Source of the DNA: Calditrichaceae bacterium
GTDB taxonomy: Bacteria; Calditrichota; Calditrichia; Calditrichales; Calditrichaceae
Assembly: GCA_030622395.1 (NCBI GenBank)
Contig: JAUXGF010000081.1
Coordinates: forward strand, 1-8,936
DNA length: 8,936 bases
Direction: 5' to 3'
Made by a program: the position numbers and the translations under genes. Below are positions 1-6,051 of this stretch, one piece after another (positions within the stretch are counted from its first letter, which is position 1; every line of letters begins with the position of its first letter). Below the pieces are notes generated by a model. That model ran no database searches. It was given only the letters and a program-made list of their open reading frames with translations, and was not told the origin of the DNA.

Positions 1-53
1 GATGGAATAGAAAAACAATTAAATTAGTAAATTCAGGAGGTATTAAAGTTGCC

Positions 54-77
54 CCCCCCTAAATTTGCAACTGAGCC
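54..77 (-). repeat. 24-bp repeat, left copy (possible mobile-element end)
   Basis: This 24-bp stretch is the exact reverse complement of 8835-8858. Read on the minus strand it begins GGCTCAGTTGCAAATTT and finishes with a G-run. Identity stops at both edges of the 24 bp, as expected for a terminal inverted repeat rather than a long duplication. Its first 14 bases match the IS26/IS6-family terminal repeat GGCACTGTTGCAAA at 12 of 14 positions, which is suggestive only. The C-run here is 8 long (52-59), against 6 G at the other copy. If it is an element end, the element body lies to the left, outside the window. A frame open from the window edge (codons from position 3) ends at a TAA at 60-62 inside the repeat; it could be the tail of a gene but is too short to identify. 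Confidence 0.6.
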
Positions 78-99
78 AGTAACAATTCAGACCGGGTGA

Positions 100-182
100 A
101 GAATTGAATTAATGAATTATTGAATTGATGAATTGATGGAAGAAATGGAGTGATGGCTAACTGGCTGAATGGTTAGATGGTT
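100..182. repeat. Degenerate GAATTGATG / TGGCTGAATGG short repeats
   Basis: The stretch is made of irregular copies of GAATTGA, TGAATTGATG and then TGGCTAACTGGCTGAATGG-like words. No reading frame or RNA structure is evident. It looks like slippage-derived intergenic filler between the 24-bp repeat and the following hairpin. Its origin cannot be determined from this window. Confidence 0.45.
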
Positions 183-217
183 ACATTCCTGTTTCTATTG
201 CAGGCATTCTATTCTTT

Positions 218-262
218 AAAGACCTCAAAGGTTTTAGAAAACCTTTGAGGTCTTTTCTTTTT
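218..262. terminator. Strong hairpin terminator, 18-bp perfect stem
   Basis: AAAGACCTCAAAGGTTTT (218-235) pairs perfectly with 238-255 around a 2-nt centre. On the plus strand it is followed by a T-rich tract (251-262, TCTTTTCTTTTT), so it should stop transcription entering from the left of the window. On the minus strand it lies 40 bp past the stop codon of the regulator gene at 296-1645 and is followed by TTTAAAGA, so it may also terminate that gene. The very long perfect stem resembles dispersed palindromes of FCB genomes and may be a repeat used as a terminator. Confidence 0.8.
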
Positions 263-295
263 CACCAAAAATTATTAAAAGTCTCGTTATTACGG

Positions 296-1645
296 TTAAT
301 TATTGATTGCATATTGGCGCATTTTTTCACGCAATGTAGTGCGGGAAATATCTAGTATTTGTGCGGCTTTGGATTTATTCCCCTTTGTTTTAAGTAAAAC
401 ACGTTTTATGTGAATTCTTTCTATTTCTCTAATAGTACAATTTCCGATATATTCCTCTTCCTGAGTTTTTGTTTTTCCGATCCTTATACTTGCCGGCAGT
501 TCATATATAGTGATCTGATCAGAATTACAGACAAGAACAGCGCGTTCAAAAACATTTTTTAATTCCTTAATATTACCGGGCCATTTGTACTCTTTTAACA
601 ACTGTTGGGCGCCTGAAGATATAGATTTAACCCCTTTCCCATATTGATTATTATAATACTGCAAATAATAGAGCGACAATAAATTTATATCTTCGCCGCG
701 TTCCCGAAGCGGATATAAATATATTTCAAAAGCATTTAGATGATAAAACAAACCGGGATTAAAGCTTTGACGTTTTACAAACCATTCTAAGTTATGCTGT
801 GTAGCGCCAATAAGACGTATATTGGCTTCCACAATATTTTTAGCGCCAAACGGTTTAAAAGTACGATTTTCAAGATATAGTAAAAGTTTGCTTTGAACAT
901 CCAGCGGTAATTTTTCAATATTTTTTAAAACCAACGTCCCGCCGGAATATTGTTCTAATAAACTTTTTCGTTTATATCCGTATAAATCATTTTCTTGTCC
1001 AACGCCGAATAAATCTCCGATTAGTTCGTTTGTAGTAGCGTTTTCACAATTTTTTACAAAAAACAAATCATCCCTAAGATCGTTAGCCCGATGGATAAGC
1101 CGTGCACAGTAATTTTTCCCTGTTCCGGATTCACCGCGAATTAAACAAGGAGCGTAACGCGCTTTGCTGACAATTCCAATAAATTCATTAATTCTTTCTA
1201 TAGACGGATGTCTGCCTGATAACCCGCTTATATAGCTATTTTTATTTTGATATGCTTTTTCATGTTTATAAAGACGCTTATCTGAATAGCTATGCGCTTT
1301 TTGAATAACTTCGGGCAGAGATTCTATAGAAGAGCGGCGGTTGATAACTTTAAAAATTCGATGTTGTAAAAGATTAACTAATTCAGCATTTAAAGGAGCG
1401 TCGGAAATAAATATGAATTGGAAAAAATATTGATGCTGTCCCTGTTCACGAATCCATGGAGGGAGAGCCAGCCAGGGCTCGATCAAATCGACAATGAATA
1501 GATTATAAAATGTTTGGAATATACATTTCCGATTTGCTTCGGCATGATTCATCAAATCAATGTTATATTCAGAAAAGCTTTTTTGTCGTAAAAGACTTTG
1601 AAAACGCTCAAATTTATCAGATATAAAAATTATTTTTGTCTGCAT
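296..1645 (-). CDS. NtrC-like sigma-54 activator homologue with degenerate AAA+ domain
   Basis: The 449-residue protein has the three-part layout of response-regulator bacterial enhancer-binding proteins. Residues 1-120 form a receiver-like domain with an aspartate at D53 in 'LFIVDLIEP', but the usual Lys-Pro near residue 102 is Asn-Arg. Residues 140-385 are an AAA+ domain, and 404-445 a Fis-type helix-turn-helix ('GNKSKAAQILDISRTTLREK'). Walker A is kept (GESGTGK, 171-177). Other key motifs are not: GAFTGA is replaced by NDLYGY (219-224), Walker B 'LDE' reads 'LKN' (K241, N242), and both arginine-finger positions of 'FRxDLYYRL' are N296 and H302. Sensor II WPGN-REL is nearly intact (355-362). 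It is therefore probably a DNA-binding regulator that cannot hydrolyse ATP or remodel sigma-54 holoenzyme in the usual way. The frame is intact, which argues against a fresh pseudogene. The ATG has only a weak AGAAAGAA ribosome-binding site. It stands alone, divergent from the secreted-protein gene across a 928-bp gap. Confidence 0.88.
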   Translation of the reverse strand: MQTKIIFISDKFERFQSLLRQKSFSEYNIDLMNHAEANRKCIFQTFYNLFIVDLIEPWLALPPWIREQGQHQYFFQFIFISDAPLNAELVNLLQHRIFKVINRRSSIESLPEVIQKAHSYSDKRLYKHEKAYQNKNSYISGLSGRHPSIERINEFIGIVSKARYAPCLIRGESGTGKNYCARLIHRANDLRDDLFFVKNCENATTNELIGDLFGVGQENDLYGYKRKSLLEQYSGGTLVLKNIEKLPLDVQSKLLLYLENRTFKPFGAKNIVEANIRLIGATQHNLEWFVKRQSFNPGLFYHLNAFEIYLYPLRERGEDINLLSLYYLQYYNNQYGKGVKSISSGAQQLLKEYKWPGNIKELKNVFERAVLVCNSDQITIYELPASIRIGKTKTQEEEYIGNCTIREIERIHIKRVLLKTKGNKSKAAQILDISRTTLREKMRQYAINN

Positions 1646-1764
1646 ATTTCTTTCTGTTTTTTAGAAAGTAATCGACACAATTTTATTTTTCTGTAATAAG
1701 TAATTAAATAAAAATTAACATTTTTTTACTTAGAAAGTTGTCCTTGAATTGAATGTTAAATATC

Positions 1765-1938
1765 TAATTAGTGCCTGAACGAAAATATATATTTTTGTCA
1801 TTTCGATCCCGATAAATTGGGAAGAAATCTGTAAACCCTTGATATTTAGAGGCAATAGATTTCTCGCTCCGCTCGCGCCGCAAGGCGTCCCCGTGGGAAA
1901 ATGACAGTTTGGGTTAGTTTTCGTCCAGACACTAATTA
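1765..1938. repeat. 174-bp nested palindromic repeat element (MITE-like)
   Basis: Three nested inverted arm pairs define it. The outer arms are 1765-1785 and 1918-1938 (21 bp, 19 matching; core AATTAGTGCCTGAACGAAAA). The middle arms are TGTCATTT at 1796-1803 and AAATGACA at 1899-1906. The inner arms are AGAAATCT at 1823-1830 and AGATTTCT at 1857-1864. Outer-to-middle spacing is nearly equal on both sides (10 and 11 bp). The interior 1865-1897 is much more GC-rich than its surroundings. Such TGTCATTTCGA...AGAAATCT sequences are widespread intergenic repeats in FCB-type genomes (from general knowledge, not checked). No transposase is encoded, so it would be a non-autonomous element or a structured RNA-forming repeat. 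No clear target-site duplication is visible. Confidence 0.65.
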
Positions 1939-2147
1939 ACAATAAAACCAGCAATAACAATCTGCTAAGCGCATGAATAAAAATTCCACCCGGCTAATTA
2001 ATAAAATAGTATAAGTAGTAATCTGATTATAACATCGACAATTAATTTTAGTTCTTTATTTTTATAAATAATCAATCCATATATTTTTGCCAAATTTTAA
2101 TCTGTAGGCGTCTTCATCCTGAATAGCCGGGGGTTGGTAAATCTTAT

Positions 2148-2175
2148 TTGTCAATTATCAATTGGCAACTGACAA
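2148..2175. repeat. TTGTCA...TGACAA imperfect inverted repeat
   Basis: TTGTCAATT (2148-2156) and AACTGACAA (2167-2175) are inverted with one mismatch around a 10-nt centre that itself reads ATCAATTGGC. It is not followed by a T-run and is not positioned as a terminator. It resembles the common TCAATTATCAATTGNCAACT intergenic repeats and is probably dispersed non-coding sequence. Confidence 0.4.
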
Positions 2176-2313
2176 TTATTTGATTTTGATTTCATATAAA
2201 CCGTCATGAGCTTCCGCCCTTAACAAACAATGAAAGTAGCCACTCCCACAAGGGATCCCTTTTGAAAAAGGCTATAAGTCTATAATAAGTATTTAAAAAT
2301 TAATAGTTTCTTA

Positions 2314-2353
2314 GTGTCTTTGCTTGCATCCCGATTAATCGGGTGGTGTCTTT
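2314..2353. repeat. GTGTCTTT direct repeats around a CCCGATTAATCGGG palindrome
   Basis: The 8-mer GTGTCTTT occurs at 2314-2321 and 2346-2353. Between them lies the perfect 14-bp palindrome CCCGATTAATCGGG (2330-2343). A related imperfect palindrome, TCCCGATAAATTGGGA, sits at 1807-1822 inside the MITE-like element, so the word may belong to a repeat family of this genome. No coding frame runs through it. Confidence 0.4.
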
Positions 2354-2573
2354 ATGGCATTCTTGTCCTTTCATATAAGCTCATAAAATTTTAGATATCA
2401 CTAAAAAATAATTAATAAAATTGAAATACTGCCGATTATATTATTTTATTAGAAAAACTGGTTTGCCGATTCCAAAGGCGGTGGACAGCGGTAACTTTTT
2501 TGGAAATGTTTTTAATTAATTTAAGATCTATTTATCAACTAAATAAAGTGTAATTCAAACAAGGAGAATTAAG

Positions 2574-4733
2574 ATGAAGCATTATCTAAGGACAATTATT
2601 TTAGTGCTAACTATTGCAGGCTTTAGCCATGCCACAACCTATCTGAAAACATGGGTAAACCATGCAGAGGCAGATACAATGACTCAAGGCGATTTCTTCG
2701 CCTGGGAATATGATGTATCTGTTTATGGCGGTTCGGCTGAATTTCAAATTTATCTGGATGTTGACGGCAGTAAAACTATTACCGCTCAGGATATCTTGCT
2801 TATTGAATTTGAACAAACAGACGGACAAACCAGCAGCGACGGCTCTCCCGCCGACTCCAGTTCAATTGAAGACGGAATTATTTATTCAACTTTAGGCGTT
2901 TTTGGATTTGCGCCGGGTCATTACTTATTACATGCTGCTGATTTAAACGATAGCAGCGAAAAAACTGCCGCTTTAACTATTTTTGCGCCGGCTACGGTTA
3001 ATGTTTGGTTTACCGGAACGCTGACAAAAGAGGATGTTGCCGCGCCGGATCAATCTCTGGCAAATATTATGATTGGGGCGGGAACTGAAAACCAAGAGAC
3101 GGGTATGTGGAGTGGTTTAACCGATGAAAACGGGCAATACATAATCAATTTACCCGATTCTGCAATAAATGAAGAATGGGATATAGAAATATTTTTTCCA
3201 ACTCAAATAACCGGATATGTTGCGAATCCCTGCGAATATGAAAACGTATCTGTGGTAAATGGCGCAAACGGCCCTTATGATTTTGAATTAAATCTGCCTA
3301 AAACTTATGTTTACGGCGATATATTAGATGAAAGTTTAAGCGTTGTGGTTATTAATGATTATGGAAGCATTCGTAATCTTGATGAAGATATAGAATCGGA
3401 TTTTGTATTCGAGGACGGGCATTTTACCGCCTATCCTGTTTTTGGGAATGATACTACCAACGTTGAATTCCGTCTGAATATATGGGGTCAATATCTGATA
3501 CCGGATTACTTAGTTCCAAATACCTGGTACGATCCAATCTATACTTTCTTTCTAAGTATAGGGGATAGCGTTCGGAAAGATTTTCATGTATTAGCGACAG
3601 ACACTTCTATTTATGTACAGGTCCTTAAGGACAGCCTGCCTCCCCAGAAGGAATTTACCGTAAGGGCAAGCAATGATAGTATGGGATACACCTGGACAGA
3701 CAGCGATACAAGTGGATTCGCCTCTTTAAGAGTGAGAAGCGGCGCGCCATATTGGGTAAGCCTTCAAACTGAGGACGATCATGGGCAATCGCTTCTTCCT
3801 GAAGGGTATATCGTTGAAGGCGGCAATGAAAGACAGGCACAGCCGGGCGACACAGTGTGCTTTAATTTAGTTCCGCCAGCCGGTATGATTAAAGGAAAAT
3901 TGATATATACGTCGGGCGATTCAACCGCGCTTAATACCGATGAATCGCAGATTAGAGCTTATACAATAGACGGGAGTTCACAATATTACAGCGGCATTGA
4001 TCCGGATTCATTAACTTTCCAAATACATGTGCCTAATGATACTTTCGGAGTTCAATTCGACAATTGGGACGGGAATTTTCTGGCAAAACCGGTGCGCCGC
4101 GAAAATGTAATCGTTCACAGCGATACGATTGATATGATAAACTTTGAAATTAATTATACCCATGCTGATATGATAATCAAACTAAAAGGCGCCCCGGATA
4201 ATTATTATGAACAATATCAGTGGTGGGGTATTAATACGGAAGGTGAATATCCAAATATATATGAAACTTATACGGAAGCAAATCCGGATACGACTTATTG
4301 TTTTAGGGTGTGCGACGGAAATTGGCAAATTCATGCCCCATATTTTGGAGACAATTATACCGTAACTCCGCAGGATACTGTTATCACAGTATCAAATGAT
4401 TCAACCTATTTTTATTTAGAAATTGTTTATAAGATTAATACAGGCATTAACACGAAACAATTTATTCCAAAACAATTTTATGTAAAACCGAATTATCCAA
4501 ATCCATTTAACCCGGAAACCACAATAGAATTTGGAGTTTCGCAAAAAACAAAAGTTCAAATTACAGTTTATGATGTAAACGGCAGGCTTATTACAACGCT
4601 TCTTAATGGCAGCGTTAATGCGGGAACACATAAAATTAAATGGAATGCGGCACAGTACGCTTCAGGAATGTATATATATAAAGTGGCTGCAGAAAAACAA
4701 ACGATTACTAAGAAATTTATTCTTCTGAAATAA
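2574..4733 (+). CDS. Large secreted protein with T9SS type A C-terminal sorting domain
   Basis: The 719-residue protein starts at an ATG with a clear AAGGAG site 7 bp upstream (2561-2566). It has a Sec signal peptide, MKHYLRTIILVLTIAGFSHA, with likely cleavage after residue 20. Residues 62-73 (DVDGSKTITAQD) fit an EF-hand or dockerin-like calcium loop. Residues 142-240 look like a carboxypeptidase-regulatory or Cna-B type beta-sandwich ('TDENGQYIINLP'), and 435-530 may be a second one. The remainder is beta-rich, acidic and unassigned, with four cysteines (220, 429, 576, 580). The last 80 residues are a typical T9SS type A domain: NYPNPFNPETTIEF (640-653), VYDVNGRLI (665-673), ASGMYIYKV (696-704) and terminal KKFILLK. 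Family knowledge says such proteins cross the outer membrane by T9SS and are anchored or released after sorting-domain cleavage. No catalytic motif is recognised, so the role is unknown, possibly adhesive or structural. It is monocistronic, with a strong terminator 18 bp downstream. Confidence 0.93.
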   Translation: MKHYLRTIILVLTIAGFSHATTYLKTWVNHAEADTMTQGDFFAWEYDVSVYGGSAEFQIYLDVDGSKTITAQDILLIEFEQTDGQTSSDGSPADSSSIEDGIIYSTLGVFGFAPGHYLLHAADLNDSSEKTAALTIFAPATVNVWFTGTLTKEDVAAPDQSLANIMIGAGTENQETGMWSGLTDENGQYIINLPDSAINEEWDIEIFFPTQITGYVANPCEYENVSVVNGANGPYDFELNLPKTYVYGDILDESLSVVVINDYGSIRNLDEDIESDFVFEDGHFTAYPVFGNDTTNVEFRLNIWGQYLIPDYLVPNTWYDPIYTFFLSIGDSVRKDFHVLATDTSIYVQVLKDSLPPQKEFTVRASNDSMGYTWTDSDTSGFASLRVRSGAPYWVSLQTEDDHGQSLLPEGYIVEGGNERQAQPGDTVCFNLVPPAGMIKGKLIYTSGDSTALNTDESQIRAYTIDGSSQYYSGIDPDSLTFQIHVPNDTFGVQFDNWDGNFLAKPVRRENVIVHSDTIDMINFEINYTHADMIIKLKGAPDNYYEQYQWWGINTEGEYPNIYETYTEANPDTTYCFRVCDGNWQIHAPYFGDNYTVTPQDTVITVSNDSTYFYLEIVYKINTGINTKQFIPKQFYVKPNYPNPFNPETTIEFGVSQKTKVQITVYDVNGRLITTLLNGSVNAGTHKIKWNAAQYASGMYIYKVAAEKQTITKKFILLK

Positions 4734-4750
4734 AACAGTTTTTAAAAATA

Positions 4751-4783
4751 AAAAGCCTTCTGCTTTTGCAGAAGGCTTTTTTT
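4751..4783. terminator. Bidirectional intrinsic terminator, 13-bp stem
   Basis: AAAAGCCTTCTGC (4751-4763) pairs perfectly with 4768-4780 around a TTTT loop and runs into seven T (4777-4783). It ends the secreted-protein gene on the plus strand. On the minus strand the A-rich left flank gives a U-rich tail (TTTTATTTTT), so it also serves the convergent small gene ending at 4802. Confidence 0.93.
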
Positions 4784-4801
4784 ATACAATAAAGCCTCTT
4801 T

Positions 4802-5005
4802 TTACCAGCGGCCCTTTCTATTCCATGAATGTAAACTTCCGGAGAAACCGTGTTCTTTGCCTCCCCTTCCCGTCGTTTGAGAAATTTTTAAATTTAAATT
4901 GTGGATAATATCGTTTTTTAACCTGAAGTTAATATTTGTTTCGTGTAAAAGAGATTTCAAATTTGAACTTGATTTTGCGGCTGTTTGTCGGATAATTTTG
5001 TCCAT
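4802..5005 (-). CDS. Small cationic protein, 67 aa, Gly-rich C-terminus; function unknown
   Basis: No family is recognised. The frame is open further upstream (to 5098), but the ATG at 5005-5003 has a near-ideal ribosome-binding site (ACCTCC at 5010-5015, read GGAGGT on the minus strand), so translation most likely begins there and gives 67 residues. Residues 1-42 are polar and probably helical, with many Asn, Lys, Ile and Leu. From residue 45 the character changes: TTGRGG (44-49) is followed by KEHGFSGSLHSWNRKGRW, an 18-residue basic tail with two Trp, two His and four Gly. This leader/tail layout with a double glycine at 48-49 is reminiscent of peptide precursors (bacteriocin or RiPP type), but no maturation enzyme or exporter lies in the window, so that reading is speculative. 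It could equally be a small nucleic-acid-binding protein. It is convergent with the secreted-protein gene and shares its terminator. Confidence 0.6.
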   Translation of the reverse strand: MDKIIRQTAAKSSSNLKSLLHETNINFRLKNDIIHNLNLKISQTTGRGGKEHGFSGSLHSWNRKGRW

Positions 5006-5009
5006 AAAT

Positions 5010-5015
5010 ACCTCC
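5010..5015 (-). promoter_or_regulatory. Shine-Dalgarno GGAGGT that sets the start of the small gene
   Basis: ACCTCC on the plus strand is GGAGGT on the minus strand, 4 bp before the ATG at 5005-5003. It is one of the strongest ribosome-binding sites in the window and is the reason for choosing the internal Met over the upstream Met at 5098. Confidence 0.75.
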
Positions 5016-5322
5016 GTTAAATAATTATAAATTCTGTTTATATCTCTATAAGTATATTCTAATACTAAAGATATTATTAAAATATTTAACGCTCCCAAAT
5101 CCAGGAAGTTTATTTTACCGTTTAAGTTTTTTTTATGACATAAGATATTATTGGTGAAAACTTGTTACATCTCTACCAGCCTGGACGCTTTTTAATACGG
5201 AGTGATGTTCTGCTAATATCTGTAGCGAGTTCTTTCTCATCAATGAGTGGGTATTCAAGTTATTTTAATTATTTTTTGCTTTTTAAGTTTAAGAAAATTA
5301 TATTCTTCCACAAAAAACGTGG

Positions 5323-5338
5323 TGTGACCAAACTCACA
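5323..5338. promoter_or_regulatory. Perfect CRP-type operator TGTGA-N6-TCACA
   Basis: TGTGACCAAACTCACA is a perfect inverted pair of TGTGA half-sites with the 6-bp spacing bound by CRP-family regulators in proteobacteria. It lies in a gene-free stretch with its centre about 95 bp upstream of the PilZ start codon. If the TATAAA at 5402-5407 is the -10 box, the site centre falls about 80 bp upstream of the transcription start, compatible with class I activation in E. coli. The consensus is known from other phyla, so its use here is inferred. The same bases could instead form an RNA hairpin with a 6-nt loop. Confidence 0.45.
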
Positions 5339-5349
5339 TACTTTTAAAA

Positions 5350-5383
5350 AAGTTTAAGCTAATTTTTTATAGCTGCTTAACTT
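5350..5383 (+). promoter_or_regulatory. Possible stem-loop in the leader of the PilZ gene
   Basis: AAGTTTAAGC (5350-5359) can pair with GCTTAACTT (5375-5383) if one base is bulged, enclosing an AT-rich loop. It follows directly after two smaller hairpins (CCAC/GTGG at 5308-5322 and TGTGA/TCACA at 5323-5338). No known riboswitch core (for example the GEMM c-di-GMP aptamer) is recognised. Structural support is weak in such AT-rich DNA. Confidence 0.25.
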
Positions 5384-5425
5384 AATAAACCTGACTTTTT
5401 CTATAAAATATTAGAGATCCTTCTA

Positions 5426-5839
5426 ATGAAGAATGATAAGGATAAAGATAGACGCACTTTAATACGCAATCAAATTAGGGGCGTAAATATTCAATTTAGA
5501 AGACTCGGCGTATCGGGTATTTTTAATCATTTATCTAAACCTGTAGATATTATTGATCTTTCAAAAAGCGGCGTTTCTTTTATTATAGAAGATGTGTTAA
5601 GCTACGGCGACGCTGTCTATATGAAGCTTAATTTTCCTGACGGCAAATGTTTGCGGCTTAAAGGACAGATTCGCTGGAATAAAGAAATCGAGTTTAAAAA
5701 CCGTTATAGCGTAGGGGTTCAATTTTTCCCTTTTGGACCCCGCAGTACATACAATCCTATCGATGCATTGGAATATTTACGTTCGTTTGAAAATCAAGAG
5801 TATCCAAAGCCTGATTTTAACGGGAACAATATTCATTAA
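5426..5839 (+). CDS. PilZ domain protein, predicted cyclic-di-GMP receptor
   Basis: The 137-residue soluble protein is essentially a single PilZ domain. The c-di-GMP-binding signature is complete: RxxxR at R10-R14 (within DRRTLIR) and DxSxxG at D44-S46-G49 (DLSKSGVSF). Family features follow, with a hydrophobic 'VYMKLNFPDG' strand (64-73), a charged 'GQIRWNKE' strand (80-87) and 'RYSVGVQFFPF' (93-103). By family knowledge it binds cyclic-di-GMP and changes partner interactions to control motility, exopolysaccharide or secretion. No partner is visible nearby. There is no signal peptide or membrane segment. The ATG at 5426 is the only sensible start but is preceded by only a weak site (TTAGAGAT), so translation may be low or regulated. 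It is monocistronic, with a 212-bp gap to the next gene, and has a possible CRP-type operator upstream. Confidence 0.92.
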   Translation: MKNDKDKDRRTLIRNQIRGVNIQFRRLGVSGIFNHLSKPVDIIDLSKSGVSFIIEDVLSYGDAVYMKLNFPDGKCLRLKGQIRWNKEIEFKNRYSVGVQFFPFGPRSTYNPIDALEYLRSFENQEYPKPDFNGNNIH

Positions 5840-6010
5840 ATCCCGCCATTTTATTTATATAATCTGTAAATGTTTTAATTTTTCATACTGAATTTTCAAT
5901 CCCGCTATTTCTCCAATCATTTTTAAAGCTATAAATACAAAATTACAAAACTAATTCAGGCAATGTTTGATCGTTTGAACTGAATTCTCTATATTTTAGC
6001 TGTCAAAATT

Positions 6011-6034
6011 ATAGTATTAAAAATAGTATTAAAA
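6011..6034 (+). repeat. Two abutting 12-bp copies of ATAGTATTAAAA before the symporter gene
   Basis: ATAGTATTAAAA occurs at 6011-6022 and again at 6023-6034 with no gap, ending 17 bp before the symporter ATG. TATAGT at 6010-6015 resembles a -10 box, and its duplication would give two overlapping candidate -10 elements. No convincing -35 box is found. It may be an operator repeat or simply an AT-rich slippage product. Confidence 0.4.
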
Positions 6035-6051
6035 TATGATGAGAGTATGAT

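Larger units (their letters stand above)
1646..2573. other. 928-bp gene-free region rich in repeat remnants
   Basis: No convincing gene lies here. The gap carries the upstream region of the minus-strand regulator (1646-1764, very AT-rich, with TTAGAAAGT present at 1661-1669 and 1730-1738), a palindromic element (1765-1938), a TTGTCA/TGACAA inverted repeat (2148-2175) and a palindrome between GTGTCTTT copies (2314-2353). The last ~170 bp lead to the plus-strand secreted-protein gene, but no confident promoter boxes are seen. A 76-codon minus-strand frame at 1730-1960 lies mostly inside the palindromic element and is not considered a gene. Confidence 0.7.
5099..5425. other. 327-bp gene-free region upstream of the PilZ gene
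   Basis: No reliable gene is seen. The plus-strand frame from 5162 to 5347 starts at TTG without a ribosome-binding site, encodes a low-complexity Phe/Ser/Lys peptide and overlaps the structured regulatory stretch, so it was left out. The region holds short palindromes (TTATG-A-CATAA at 5133-5143), a perfect TGTGA-N6-TCACA site at 5323-5338, small adjacent hairpins over 5308-5383, and a possible -10 box (TATAAA, 5402-5407) near the PilZ start. Confidence 0.6.

Noticed and set aside
3..62. Frame open from the left edge, ending at a TAA in the 24-bp repeat
   Set aside because: At 19 codons without a visible start it cannot be told from chance; mentioned with the repeat but not called as a gene.
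100..182. Possible CRISPR-like array in the GAATTGATG repeats
   Set aside because: Units are very short, irregular and lack unique spacers, and there are no cas genes.
1730..1960. 76-codon minus-strand frame
   Set aside because: It lies almost entirely in the palindromic repeat, its peptide (…HFPTGTPCGASGARNLLP…) is the usual by-product of such repeats, and it has no ribosome-binding site.
2455..2510. Possible sigma-54 promoter or riboswitch around CTGGTTTGCCGATTCC
   Set aside because: GG and GC spacing does not fit the -24/-12 consensus, and no conserved aptamer core or stem is recognisable.
5006..5098. N-terminal extension of the small minus-strand protein to the Met at 5098
   Set aside because: No ribosome-binding site precedes 5098, whereas GGAGGT lies exactly before the ATG at 5005; the extension is AT-rich and probably the promoter/leader.
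5162..5347. 61-codon plus-strand frame upstream of the PilZ gene
   Set aside because: It starts at TTG with no Shine-Dalgarno, has low-complexity Phe/Ser/Lys composition, and overlaps the operator-like palindrome and hairpins.
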